A stretch of DNA of 64,000 nt from UMGS1590 sp963558655. Lineage in GTDB: Bacteria; Bacillota; Peptococcia; Peptococcales; Peptococcaceae. Both the position numbers and the translations under genes were made by a program. The DNA is taken from NCBI GenBank assembly GCA_963558655.1, contig CAUWHJ010000015.1:1-64000 (forward strand), given 5' to 3'. A model generated the notes under the pieces. It did not search any database and was not told the origin of the DNA. It was given only the letters and a program-made list of their open reading frames with translations. Positions 1-8,918 of the stretch are shown in pieces. Position 1 is the stretch's first letter. The number at the start of each line of letters is the position of its first letter.

Positions 1-2669
1 AGATTGTTTCGCTGGTAACGCTGGCAGCGTTCGCGCTGACCTTGGTTCCAGCAGCAGCTTTTGCGGCAGACGCCACTAGTGAATCTACTGTCAATGTAAA
101 AACTGTGACCACAGGTTCAAATGGTGCTACAACTGCAGTTGTGGATGTAACTGTAGACGCAAATACTGCTCAGAATGGCAAAAATGTGTATGTTTGGGTT
201 GAAAAAGACAATGCAGTATATGAAGGTGCAACCTTTGCAGATGATTTTGATGCTACCAATGGAAAATCTGGTGACTTGAAGAATGCTGGTGTTGCCCAGA
301 ATCCAGAAGCAGGAACGTATACAGCGACAATCACTATCAATACCTCTGGTGATTACACCATTCATGCTGGTATCGAAGCTGATAATACTACCGCTAATAA
401 TAGATCAGAGTTGACCCTTTTCTCTGTAGCTGAGGGTGGCAGCAATGCTGTAAATTCAGCTGACAATCAGAGCAGCTCTTACTTTACCGTGGAAGAAAAT
501 GTTGAAGTAGATGCTGGTGATCCAGTGGAAACAGCATTCCAGATTAAGGCTGACGACAATACAGCATCTGGAAGCCTGTCAAACGTAGTTGTTTGGGCAG
601 AGGATGCAGGTAATAATATTACATCTGCTGCTGATTTTACTTCTGATGAAGCCACTGTTAAAGCAGCAACTAACAATGATAAAGTTTTTGTAGTTAACCA
701 AGATACTGGCGTTGCTGATGGTACTAAGCTGGATGTTACCTTTAGCCGTGGTGGCGATTATAAAATCTATGCTGCTACTGTTAAGGATGTAACTGCTATT
801 CATGCTGGCCAAATCAGAGATACCGTATTTAAGGATAACGAACTTGCACCTTTGATTGGTCAGGCAAGCAGTCGTAACACTGTCAAAGTTAGTAATGTAG
901 CTGCTACCACTGATGTTTATAGCCTTGATGTAGCTCAGGAAGGTGCAAAGCTTCAGTCTGTTAAAGATAATGGCAGTGCAACCCTTTTAAGTGTTTTGCC
1001 AAACAAAACCGACAAGAAAACGGTTACTTTGACTGCAAAAGATGAAAATGGTAACACTCTTTCTGGTAAGGAATTTACTGTTACTACTAATTCTGGTTTG
1101 ACAGTAACTGGTGATAACACTACCGATGTATTTGGTCAGATTGAATTGGATTATCAAGCTAGCAAAGCTGGTAAATACACCATCAACGTTGTATGTGATG
1201 ATTTCAATGCAAAACTGATTGTTGATATTCAGCGGGATGAAGCTGCTCCTGACAAGTTTATTGTTGCAAAAGATGGTGGCGTAGCTGATATTACTAAAGT
1301 TACTGATGAAAAGAATTTTGCAAATGCTGTTCAGTTGAATGTTGTTGACAAGGATGGCAACGCCGTAAGCAAAGACAACTCTAATTGGTCGAAAGAACCT
1401 ATTTGGAAAGGTACAAATGTTGGCGACCAGAAACTCGTTGACTATGTAGAAATCGTTACTCAGCCGGATAAAGCAAAACTGACTGATAAAGACGTTCAAC
1501 TTGTTTACGATGATGTGCAGGGTGTTTATACCTTGAAGATCAACAATGCTCCAACGCTCAAAGAAGGCGATTATACCGTAAGCCTTTCTTTGTTGAGCGG
1601 TAAAAATGTAGAAGTTGATTTCACTCTTGCAAAAGCAGGTGATCCTGTTGCGCTTGAATTTGATGGTAAGGATACTGTAGCTGCTGATAGTAACTACAAT
1701 GGGACACTTTGGTTTGTAGATAAGAATGGGCTCAAGACGGCTGTTACTAATGCTAACTCCAATACTATCATTGGCTATCAAGGCAATGGTGTAGCTGATG
1801 CTAAGGATCTTATCATTAACGATGATAATAAATTCTCCTTTACTGCTAAAGATGGAGAAGCTTATTATGGTACCAAAGTAACTTTGTATGCTATTGACAA
1901 CGAAAAAGGTCTTTCTGCAACAAAAGACATTACTATTGTTGATCCAACGATTACTGAATCTGTCACCTTTGATTATGACAGCACAAATGGCGCTGCTAAT
2001 CAGGACAATACTGTGAAATTAACGCTCGTTGATGAAAACGGTAAAGTCATGAAAGAGCTGACTGGTGTTCAGTTGAATGCATTTGTTGCAAGCTCTTCTG
2101 TTGAAGATGCAAATGTAACTGTTGATACCAATAACGTACAGGTTACAAATGGTAAAGCAACCTTTACCGTTTATGCTGATAAAGAAACTGAAGCAGAAAT
2201 TCTGGTTTCCTTTGTCAAAGACGGAAAAATGTATGCTGATACTTTGACCTATACCTTTGGTGAACAGGATGTTAATGCTGATAAGATTGTTGCTATGACC
2301 ATCGGTTCTACCGATTACATTGTTAACAACGATATCGTTAAGGGCGATGCTGCTCCTTATGTAGATGGCAACTGGAGAACGATGGTTCCTGTTCGTGCTT
2401 TGGCTGAAACCTTCGGTGCTACTGTTGACTTTGACAACGATACCCGTGTGATCACCATCGTTGATGGCGATACCGAAATCGTTATGACTGTTGGCGAAAC
2501 TGCTTACACCGTTAATGGCGAAGAAGCTAACATGGACACTGCTCCTGTGATTGGCGACAGCGATCGTACTTATGTACCAGTTCGTTTCGTAGCTGAAGCG
2601 CTGGGTTACACTGTAACTCCACTTCAGGATGCCAACAACTTGACTGCTGGCGTTGTCTTCCAGAAATAA
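1..2669 (+). CDS. secreted stalk-domain surface protein A (5' end outside window)
   Basis: The window opens inside the signal peptide: the frame from base 3 reads IVSLVTLAAFALTLVP and ends in an AxA cleavage site, almost base-for-base as in the paralogue at 4750-7482, so the true start lies upstream. About 888 codons are visible. The N-terminal part holds two modules of about 100-120 residues, each with a VW(A/V)E strand (VYVWVEKD, VVVWAEDA) and a later GDY strand. An invasin/Ig-like stretch follows (LTAKDENGNTLSG). The last 125 residues match the copper amine oxidase N-terminal-like (stalk) domain, with WRTMVPVRALAE and YVPVRFVAEALG as its repeated signature. No SLH domain, LPXTG motif or transmembrane anchor is seen, so it is probably secreted or held to the wall non-covalently. 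Family assignment is firm; the role (adhesion or wall layer) is inference. Confidence 0.85.
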   Translation, partial: IVSLVTLAAFALTLVPAAAFAADATSESTVNVKTVTTGSNGATTAVVDVTVDANTAQNGKNVYVWVEKDNAVYEGATFADDFDATNGKSGDLKNAGVAQNPEAGTYTATITINTSGDYTIHAGIEADNTTANNRSELTLFSVAEGGSNAVNSADNQSSSYFTVEENVEVDAGDPVETAFQIKADDNTASGSLSNVVVWAEDAGNNITSAADFTSDEATVKAATNNDKVFVVNQDTGVADGTKLDVTFSRGGDYKIYAATVKDVTAIHAGQIRDTVFKDNELAPLIGQASSRNTVKVSNVAATTDVYSLDVAQEGAKLQSVKDNGSATLLSVLPNKTDKKTVTLTAKDENGNTLSGKEFTVTTNSGLTVTGDNTTDVFGQIELDYQASKAGKYTINVVCDDFNAKLIVDIQRDEAAPDKFIVAKDGGVADITKVTDEKNFANAVQLNVVDKDGNAVSKDNSNWSKEPIWKGTNVGDQKLVDYVEIVTQPDKAKLTDKDVQLVYDDVQGVYTLKINNAPTLKEGDYTVSLSLLSGKNVEVDFTLAKAGDPVALEFDGKDTVAADSNYNGTLWFVDKNGLKTAVTNANSNTIIGYQGNGVADAKDLIINDDNKFSFTAKDGEAYYGTKVTLYAIDNEKGLSATKDITIVDPTITESVTFDYDSTNGAANQDNTVKLTLVDENGKVMKELTGVQLNAFVASSSVEDANVTVDTNNVQVTNGKATFTVYADKETEAEILVSFVKDGKMYADTLTYTFGEQDVNADKIVAMTIGSTDYIVNNDIVKGDAAPYVDGNWRTMVPVRALAETFGATVDFDNDTRVITIVDGDTEIVMTVGETAYTVNGEEANMDTAPVIGDSDRTYVPVRFVAEALGYTVTPLQDANNLTAGVVFQK

Positions 2670-2747
2670 TTGAGGGATCTCCACTCTAACATTCAATCAT
2701 GTATTTCTGGTTGATATAAGGTCCTTCTGGGACCGGCTATGTATCGC

Positions 2748-2787
2748 AAAGGCCGCACCTCATTTGAGGTGCGGCCTTTGTTTTTTT
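2748..2787 (+). terminator. intrinsic terminator after surface protein A
   Basis: A long perfect stem (AAAGGCCGCACCTC / GAGGTGCGGCCTTT) with a 4-base loop is followed by seven T on the + strand. It closes the transcript of the first surface protein and also lies just past the convergent regulator gene. Confidence 0.9.
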
Positions 2788-2799
2788 ATGTGCATTCGT

Positions 2800-4101
2800 T
2801 CATTTCAAATAATAGTATTTGCTGGCTCCGCGGCCCTGGCTTTCGATGAGTCCGGCTTCGCTCATTTGTTTTGCCACGACGTAGGCTCTGGTGCGTTTGA
2901 CGCCCAGAAGATTTTGCAGGCCTTGCTCGGTGATGGTGCCGTGTTCAGCAAGGTAATCGAGCACGCGCTGCATTTGTGGGGTGATGGCGCTGTGTTGTGT
3001 GGTGGTTTCATGCTGGGCAGATGCGGCGTGGTTCATGTTGGGTAGAATGAGTTTGAAGGTGTTTGTTGTGACTTCGATGCGTGGTTTCAGTGCACAGGTT
3101 TCGTACAATTTGTACAGGCGGCGAATGCCGGTGCCGTAGGATTCAATCAGGCGCAGGCGATGAAAAACTTCGGCGAGTTTTTGATTGCGTGGCTGAGAAA
3201 TGCCGCTTTGAATGTCTTCCACAGACAAGCCTGCCACCAATCCACCGATGGAGATAAATTCCATGGCGGCATTGCTGACGTTGATGATGATGCTGCCGCT
3301 AAAACTGTAATCACGGTGAACAATGGCATTGAGCAGTGCTTCACGTAATGCCTCTTCGGGATAATCCTTGGTTTCAATGCGTGTGAGCCCTTCAAACGTG
3401 GCGGCTGTGCGATTGCATAATAAAAGATAGGCGTAGGTATCGTTAAGCTGCTGGAACAACGAACCGCCAAATTCCTTGGCATCGTTGAATACCGTGCGTG
3501 CTTCATCGCTAAACACCGCCACCTTCACAGTGTGTTGGCATTGGTCGGATAAGAGCAACGCCAGATTGGTGTATTGCTCATCACGGGCATTGCGTAATCC
3601 CAATGCGATGAATTTGTCCTCGCCAAACGCAACACCGTACTGAGCAAAAGCCTGTGCGGCTGCATCAAACGTCAACGATTGCTGCATGGCACGCATTTGC
3701 TCAAACACATCGCCATCGGCATCTTTAATCATCTGGCGAATCCACTCCGGTGATGCCGGCGCACTTGATGCGCCCTGCCGCACATAGACGCCGTTGGGTT
3801 TCAGCCCCTTTCCTTTCAAATAATAAGGCTTGGCACTTCCTTCTGCCACCTCCACACGAATGACCTTGCCCTCTTGCAGCGCATAACGCACAAACATTGT
3901 CACATCTGGCACAATTGCATCGCGCACACCGTTGGTCAGCCGTGTGTATGTTGCGTCCACATCGTCAAGCCCCACCGTTTGGCCGTCATCGTTTACGCCA
4001 ATATAGATGGTGCCGCCGTCTGTGTTTGCAAAAGCAATCACCTCCTTGTAAATTTCATCTGTCCACTGCGCCTTCAATTCCACACGCTCATTTTCAATCA
4101 T
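2800..4101 (-). CDS. AlbA_2-domain ATP-binding transcriptional regulator (COG2865 type)
   Basis: 433 residues from the ATG at 4101, chosen because AAAGGAGG sits 7 bases upstream; a longer frame to 4149 has no ribosome site. The N-terminal 110 residues are a Schlafen AlbA_2 DNA-binding domain (VELKAQW start, FANTDGGTIYIGV core). Residues about 265-330 match the divergent HATPase_c_4 region found in RecG-like regulators (ALREALLNAIVHRDYS, SYGTGIRRLY). The C-terminus (about 375-433) looks like a winged helix (VLDYLAEHGTITEQGLQNLLG). Such proteins are putative regulators, often autonomous; the ligand is unknown. It is convergent with surface protein A and divergent from surface protein B, with palindromes between the two promoters, so control of itself and possibly of the surface gene is an inference. 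Confidence 0.8.
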   Translation of the reverse strand: MIENERVELKAQWTDEIYKEVIAFANTDGGTIYIGVNDDGQTVGLDDVDATYTRLTNGVRDAIVPDVTMFVRYALQEGKVIRVEVAEGSAKPYYLKGKGLKPNGVYVRQGASSAPASPEWIRQMIKDADGDVFEQMRAMQQSLTFDAAAQAFAQYGVAFGEDKFIALGLRNARDEQYTNLALLLSDQCQHTVKVAVFSDEARTVFNDAKEFGGSLFQQLNDTYAYLLLCNRTAATFEGLTRIETKDYPEEALREALLNAIVHRDYSFSGSIIINVSNAAMEFISIGGLVAGLSVEDIQSGISQPRNQKLAEVFHRLRLIESYGTGIRRLYKLYETCALKPRIEVTTNTFKLILPNMNHAASAQHETTTQHSAITPQMQRVLDYLAEHGTITEQGLQNLLGVKRTRAYVVAKQMSEAGLIESQGRGASKYYYLK

Positions 4102-4110
4102 CGTGTGCGC

Positions 4111-4155
4111 CTCCTTTCTACTCTTTATTATACGCCGATTGTCACTCATTACAAT
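4111..4155 (-). promoter_or_regulatory. promoter of the AlbA_2 regulator
   Basis: On the minus strand TTGTAA and TATAAT (the latter at 4127-4132 on the + strand as ATTATA) are separated by 16 bases and lie just upstream of the AAAGGAGG ribosome site. Good match; not proven. Confidence 0.55.
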
Positions 4156-4162
4156 GAAAAAA

Positions 4163-4187
4163 GTGAATATTCACCATAGATGGTGAA
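4163..4187. promoter_or_regulatory. overlapping palindromes, candidate operator
   Basis: GTGAATATTCAC (4163-4174) is a perfect 12-bp palindrome, and it overlaps a second inverted repeat, TTCACC-N6-GGTGAA (4170-4187). Both lie just upstream of the minus-strand regulator promoter, in the divergent gap to surface protein B. Binding by the AlbA_2 regulator is a guess. Confidence 0.45.
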
Positions 4188-4749
4188 CATTTAGTGATTG
4201 TTCATTGGCTGGTATCAATGAAAAACATATCGGCGGCGAGGGGATTTTGTTCTTTCCCCTGTCTCTCTCGGGGGGGAGGGTTCAATTTTGGGGGGGACTT
4301 CTTTTTGCCCCTTTCGGCAGCGTAGAGACGTTTGGTGGTGATAGAAGGTGGGAGCCTCGCGGGAAATCCGCGGGGCTTTTTTCTTTGCCTTTCTTTAGAG
4401 CACATAGAGGGTGTGCGTGTTTGGTCGGGATAGACGATGGCGCATAGAAAGACGAGGACATGACAAACAAAAGGCCGCCCGCCAACGGGCACAGGTGGAG
4501 GGGAGAGCAGGTATGACCTGCTAAGTCATCTGGGGGAAAGGAGGAGTAAGGCCACAGCAAATCTCCGGCAGAGGCAGGACGACGATGCCAATGCAAACCC
4601 AACCGCTGACGCGGTCGTGGACGTACAGGGGAACAGACGGGAGGCGAGTCTCGTGAGGTTCCAACCCGATGCTGGGAGGAAAAGCCCAGTGCCTGAATTG
4701 CGGACAGGCGAAGAGGTTCCGCGAAGAAAATATTTGGGAGGGAATAAAT
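4188..4749 (+). other. gene-free region: long structured leader of surface protein B
   Basis: About 560 bases hold no convincing ORF. After an early terminator-like hairpin (4354-4382) comes a hairpin-rich stretch: GCCCG/CGGGC near 4478-4491, AGCAGGT/ACCTGCT near 4515-4531, a composite stem GGGGAAC...GTTCC enclosing ACGGGA/TCTCGT near 4627-4663, CTGGG/CCCAG near 4673-4692, and GCGGA/TCCGC near 4699-4722. Together these suggest a structured 5' UTR of up to about 350 nt. I compared it by eye with c-di-GMP, c-di-AMP, cobalamin, FMN, TPP, lysine, Mg2+, Mn2+ and guanidine riboswitch consensus elements, and with RNase P and tmRNA, and found no match. Confidence 0.5.
4354..4382 (+). terminator. terminator or attenuator upstream of surface protein B
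   Basis: GCCTCGCGG and CCGCGGGGC pair around a 5-base loop and are followed by T6. No complete gene lies upstream on this strand, so it either ends a short RNA or attenuates transcription into the surface protein gene. Confidence 0.65.
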
Positions 4750-7482
4750 TTGAAAAAGATCTCTAAGAAGATTGTTTCGCTGGTAACGCTGGCAGCATTC
4801 GCGCTGACCTTGGTTCCAGCAGCAGCTTTTGCGGCTCCAGAAGATAAAACTGGTTATACCGTAAAAGAAGCTAACTACAACAAAGCTACTGTAAATATTA
4901 CACTTAGTGATGAAGATGTAGCAGATCTCAATGCAACTGAAAATGCAGGGAATGTTTTGGTGTGGGCTGAAGATAGCGACGGCATTGTGGACATGAGCGC
5001 AGAAGGTGTTGAATATAGTGAAGGTACCGAATGGGCTCAGAATGACATTGATGTACTGTCTCCTGCATCTAACAAAATGAGCGTTGATCTTACTTTTGCA
5101 AAAGATGGTGACTATAAGATCTATGTTGCTTTGAATAAAGGTCCGGATTTTGTTTCTAAAGTTGAAGATGCAAAAAAAATTGCAACCGAAGCAGGTAGTT
5201 TCGCAACCAAATTTGCTGATCTTGACTATTCTGGTTATGGTGTAGTGAATGCTGGTGTTGTTCAGGAAGAAACCACCGTTGAAATGGGAGATACCCTTGA
5301 TACTACTTTTGTTGTAAATTATGACTTCAATAAAGGTACGGAAGCTCCTCTGAATAATGTTTGGATTTGGGCTGAAGATAAAGATGGTGACGTTGCAGAC
5401 GTTGTATCTTTTGATGGAGAAAAAGGCAAAAAGAGCTTTGACGAAGTTACCAACGGCGCTCCTAAAGTAAAAGTTACCTTCAATAAAGATGGCGACTATA
5501 CTTTACGCGCTGGTGTAGCACCAGCTTCTGAAAATACGCTGGACAAAGCTAAGGAAAATCCATTGGCAGATTCTACCCTTGTAAAAGTTTCTGCTGAACC
5601 AGTTGTTATTGATGAATTTGCTGATGTAGAAGCAACTCTTACTATTGATGATGTAGAGAGCGCTCCTATTGATGTTGAAACCAAAGATGACACCCTTGGC
5701 GTTTTGGATTTGACAGGAACTGAATTTGCTTATGATGGCGTTGATACGATTACACTGACTGGTGTTGCTAAGGACGAAAAAGGTAATACAATTCAGGGTA
5801 AAACTATCACTGCAACCACCAATAAAAACACAGCTGTTGAATTTGATGATGCCGATAAAGAGAATGTTGCTACCACAGTGACAGATAACTTTGGTCGCTT
5901 CAGCATTAGCTTTGTAATGCCTAACCAGGAAAATGCTACTGTTACTTTCACTAATGAAGAAGATAACATTTCTTACACCGTTCAAATCTATGCTGTAAAA
6001 TCTACTGCTGAAAACATCGATAGAACCTTGACTGGTGGATATGTCTTAGCTGGTAACGACAGCAAGTATGGTACCGAAGTTTATGCAAAGGCAAGTAAGA
6101 CTGCGCCTGTTTCCTTCGCTGATGCAGTACAATTTGAAATTACTGATCAGAAGGGTGAAGCATTAACTGGCCCAGCGGCTGCTGCTGATGCAAAGATTGA
6201 TGTAAGACATGTTGGTAAGAATTCTACTCTTAGAAATGACGATCTTGCCTTAATTTGGGATGCTAACAATGGTGTTTATACCTTAGGTTACACTGGTGCA
6301 GCTACCGCTGATGGCAATTATGCAAAAGATCTGGTTCCTGGTAAATATGAAGTACGTGTTGCTCTTCCTAGCAACGACAACGCTACTGTAACTTTCAATG
6401 TTGATAAGTTTGGCAAAGTTCAAGATACAGTTCTTGCTATCACAGCCAGCGATTATGATCAGTCTCCTGCTAACCCTAACGAAGAAGTGCTGACTGTTGA
6501 TGATACTATCACTCTTGGTCAGAGAGTTACTGTAAATGCAAAGTATGTTGATGAAAACGGTCTTAAAGTTGCTGCTAACGATGTAAGCTTCAACTTCAAT
6601 GGTAAGGCAGTTTCTGATTGGAAGAATGATAACAATAGCTTTGCTACCGAACCTGACATCCGCGCAAATGATTCTCTCATTGGCACCACCGTTAAAGTTA
6701 TTGCATTCAATACTGCTAACAAACAGCTTGTTGAAAAGACTTTGACTGTTGCTGATTCTTACACCGATAAGAACCTTGAATTTAGTGATGACAATGGTGC
6801 TGTAAGCAAGGATAACAAAGTTACAGTATCTGTTGTTAACGAAGAGGGCAAAGTTCAGCAAGTTGAAGGCGATATGACAGCTTGGGTTGCTGATCAGAGT
6901 AACGAAGATGCTAAGGTTTCCGTTGAAGTTAACAAGAACGGTGTTCATGATGTACAGAATGGTAAAGGTTCTCTGACTGTTTATGCTGATCAGGAAACTA
7001 CTGCTGACATTACTGTTGTTGTGAAAGCTGGTACTGAAGCATACTATGGCACCCTCGAATACACCTTCGGTTCAGAAGATGCTCTTGCTAACCGTACCGT
7101 TGTTATGACTATCAATTCTACCGAATATGTTGTCAATAACAATATCATCACCGGTGATGCAGCTCCATATATTGATGAAAATTGGAGAACTATGGTTCCT
7201 ATCCGTGCATTGATGGAAGCTTTCGATGCTGAAGTTGTTTGGGATGAAAGTGATCCAGATGTAGTAACCATTAACTATGATGGCGATACTCAGATTGTTA
7301 TGAACGTTGGCGAAACTGCTTATACTGTTGATGGTGAAGAAGGTAACATGGATACTGTACCTGTCAATAAGGATGGTCGTGTTTACGTTCCAATTCGCTT
7401 TGTAGCTGAAGGTATTGGTTTCAATGTAACGCCGCTCTATGATGACAACAATCTCACTGCTTCCGTTGTATTCCAGCGCTAA
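4750..7482 (+). CDS. secreted stalk-domain surface protein B
   Basis: 910 residues from the TTG at 4750; GGGAGGG lies 7 bases upstream, and this start gives a clean signal peptide (LKKISKKIVSLVTLAAFA, cleavage after AFA). The frame stays open to 4669 without ribosome-site support. It is a paralogue of the protein at 1-2669: the signal-peptide DNA is nearly identical while the mature parts have diverged. Two VWAED...GDY modules (about residues 25-135 and 165-265) are followed by an invasin-like Big domain (GVAKDEKGNTIQGKTITATT) and a long beta-rich region. The C-terminal 125 residues form a copper amine oxidase N-like stalk domain (WRTMVPIRALMEA, YVPIRFVAEGIG). The protein is very acidic. No SLH or sortase motif is seen. 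Probable cell-surface or matrix protein; function unproven. Confidence 0.85.
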   Translation: MKKISKKIVSLVTLAAFALTLVPAAAFAAPEDKTGYTVKEANYNKATVNITLSDEDVADLNATENAGNVLVWAEDSDGIVDMSAEGVEYSEGTEWAQNDIDVLSPASNKMSVDLTFAKDGDYKIYVALNKGPDFVSKVEDAKKIATEAGSFATKFADLDYSGYGVVNAGVVQEETTVEMGDTLDTTFVVNYDFNKGTEAPLNNVWIWAEDKDGDVADVVSFDGEKGKKSFDEVTNGAPKVKVTFNKDGDYTLRAGVAPASENTLDKAKENPLADSTLVKVSAEPVVIDEFADVEATLTIDDVESAPIDVETKDDTLGVLDLTGTEFAYDGVDTITLTGVAKDEKGNTIQGKTITATTNKNTAVEFDDADKENVATTVTDNFGRFSISFVMPNQENATVTFTNEEDNISYTVQIYAVKSTAENIDRTLTGGYVLAGNDSKYGTEVYAKASKTAPVSFADAVQFEITDQKGEALTGPAAAADAKIDVRHVGKNSTLRNDDLALIWDANNGVYTLGYTGAATADGNYAKDLVPGKYEVRVALPSNDNATVTFNVDKFGKVQDTVLAITASDYDQSPANPNEEVLTVDDTITLGQRVTVNAKYVDENGLKVAANDVSFNFNGKAVSDWKNDNNSFATEPDIRANDSLIGTTVKVIAFNTANKQLVEKTLTVADSYTDKNLEFSDDNGAVSKDNKVTVSVVNEEGKVQQVEGDMTAWVADQSNEDAKVSVEVNKNGVHDVQNGKGSLTVYADQETTADITVVVKAGTEAYYGTLEYTFGSEDALANRTVVMTINSTEYVVNNNIITGDAAPYIDENWRTMVPIRALMEAFDAEVVWDESDPDVVTINYDGDTQIVMNVGETAYTVDGEEGNMDTVPVNKDGRVYVPIRFVAEGIGFNVTPLYDDNNLTASVVFQR

Positions 7483-7515
7483 TCATCTGTTGATAGCACT
7501 GAATGAGTGAATATA

Positions 7516-7546
7516 ATCCCGTCTCTTTCGAGAGGCGGGATTTTTT
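7516..7546 (+). terminator. terminator after surface protein B
   Basis: ATCCCGTCTC / GAGAGGCGGGAT stem with a TTTC loop, followed by T6. Confidence 0.88.
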
Positions 7547-7559
7547 GTGCTTTCCACCC

Positions 7560-7588
7560 TTGACAGTGGGGGTGGGGCTTGGTAGGAT
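7560..7588 (+). promoter_or_regulatory. promoter of the MFS exporter leader
   Basis: TTGACA at 7560-7565 and TAGGAT at 7583-7588 are separated by exactly 17 bp. Transcription would start near 7595, just ahead of the leader ORF. Confidence 0.75.
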
Positions 7589-7601
7589 AAGGGTGTTCAA
7601 T

Positions 7602-7709
7602 ATGCGCCGGAGGGTTTTTGGACCGGATAAGGCTGCGGGCGGTTGTCTGCGTTCTTATCCGGTCTTTTTTGTTGGGCTTTGCGGCGAGGTTTGGGAGGCG
7701 ATTTTTTGA
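7602..7709 (+). CDS. possible 35-aa leader peptide of the MFS exporter
   Basis: A 35-codon ORF opens with MRRRVF about 7 bases after the predicted transcription start, reads straight through the attenuator hairpin at 7621-7664, and ends in a TGA (7707-7709) overlapping the TTG start of the exporter (7706-7708). The ribosome site is weak (AAGGGTG). The geometry is what one expects of a leader peptide whose translation decides whether the hairpin forms, as known for several antibiotic-inducible exporter genes. Expression of the peptide is not shown. Confidence 0.4.
   Translation: MRRRVFGPDKAAGGCLRSYPVFFVGLCGEVWEAIF
7621..7670 (+). terminator. attenuator hairpin in the MFS exporter leader
   Basis: GACCGGATAAG and CTTATCCGGTC form a perfect 11-bp stem around a 22-base loop, followed directly by T6. 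It lies between the promoter (7560-7588) and the exporter start (7706), so it would stop transcription before the gene unless disrupted. Confidence 0.75.
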
Positions 7710-8911
7710 ACAAGACGTTTATTGTTGTGTTGATTGCGTTTATGAACATGATTGTGCCGTTGTCGTTGGATATGTATTTGCCGGCGGTGCCGCATATGAC
7801 GGAGGCGTTTTCAACAACGGAGTCGATGGTGAATCTGACGTTGGTGGGGTTCTATTTTTTCATGGCGATTGGTATGCTGGTGTTTGGGCCGCTTTCGGAT
7901 AAGTATGGGCGCAGACGGCTGCTTTTTGCGGGGTCTTTGGTGTATGCGGTGTTCAGCGTGGTTTGTGCGCTCTCAACGTCGATTTGGATGCTGACGTTTG
8001 CGCGTGTGGCTGAGGCGTTGGGCGCCGGCTGTATGGTGGCAATCTCAACGGCGATGATTAAAGATTGTTTTGACCAGAAGGCGCGCAGCTCGATTTTGGC
8101 GGTGGTGCAGGCGATGGCTGTTGTGGCACCAATGGTGGCACCGATTGTTGGGGCGTTTATTGTAACGCACGCCGGTTGGCGGGCTACGTTTGCGGTGCTG
8201 GGTGTGTTTGGTGCGCTGAGCACGGTGGCGGTGCTGTTTGTGAAGGAGACGTTGGCGCCGCAGATGCGTTATGAGGGTACGCTGCTTGGCAGTTTGGGCC
8301 TTTTGGTGACGGTAGGGCGCAATGTGAATTTTTCGGTGTATCTGCTTTCGGCGGCGATGTTGGCGGCACCGTACATGGGTTATGTGGCGGTGTGTTCTTA
8401 TGTGTATATTTCGTTTTTCGGCTTGTCGGAAACGCAGTACAGTTATTATTTTGCGGTCAATTCGGCGGTAGCAATTTTGGGGCCGCTTTTGTATGTAAAG
8501 CTGACACAGCGTGTGACGCCGCGTAAGTTGATGCATCTGTGCATTGTGTTGGCGTTGGCGTGCGGGGTGGCGCTGCTGCTTTTTGGCGCAACAATGCCGG
8601 TGGTGTTTTTGCTGTGCTTTCTGCCGTTTACGATTGTTGAGAGTGCGCTGCGTCCGATGAGTACGGCTATTTTGCTGAATCAGCAGGAGAAGGATGCCGG
8701 TTCGGCGTCGTCGCTCATCAATTTTGTGCACACGGTGCTGGGCAGTGTGGGCATGGTGCTGGCGCCTGTCATTGCATCGAGCTACATCGACGGGCTTGGG
8801 ATATTACTGGTTGTTTTCTCGGCGATTGCCGGCGTGCTCTGGCTTTGGGTGCTTGCGCGCGGTAAGCGCAGCGGCCAGCCGCTCAAGGGCATTGAACAGT
8901 TGAATAAATGA
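7706..8911 (+). CDS. MFS multidrug exporter, Bcr/CflA family
   Basis: 401 residues from the TTG at 7706, selected because GGGAGG lies 7 bases upstream and the protein then starts directly at the first membrane helix. Twelve hydrophobic segments are predicted. The MFS motif A is present (GPLSDKYGRRRLL, about residues 67-79), and the early LDMYLPAVP motif is typical of the drug-resistance transporter Bcr/CflA subfamily. These proton antiporters export bicyclomycin, chloramphenicol and other drugs; the substrate here cannot be read from sequence. The gene is preceded by its own promoter, a leader ORF and an attenuator, which suggests inducible expression. Confidence 0.85.
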   Translation: MNKTFIVVLIAFMNMIVPLSLDMYLPAVPHMTEAFSTTESMVNLTLVGFYFFMAIGMLVFGPLSDKYGRRRLLFAGSLVYAVFSVVCALSTSIWMLTFARVAEALGAGCMVAISTAMIKDCFDQKARSSILAVVQAMAVVAPMVAPIVGAFIVTHAGWRATFAVLGVFGALSTVAVLFVKETLAPQMRYEGTLLGSLGLLVTVGRNVNFSVYLLSAAMLAAPYMGYVAVCSYVYISFFGLSETQYSYYFAVNSAVAILGPLLYVKLTQRVTPRKLMHLCIVLALACGVALLLFGATMPVVFLLCFLPFTIVESALRPMSTAILLNQQEKDAGSASSLINFVHTVLGSVGMVLAPVIASSYIDGLGILLVVFSAIAGVLWLWVLARGKRSGQPLKGIEQLNK

Positions 8912-8918
8912 ATGAGAT

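Noticed and set aside
4500..4749. Known riboswitch (c-di-GMP-I, c-di-AMP, cobalamin, M-box, ykkC) or RNase P RNA
   Set aside because: I looked for the invariant motifs of each and did not find them; reported instead as an unassigned leader.
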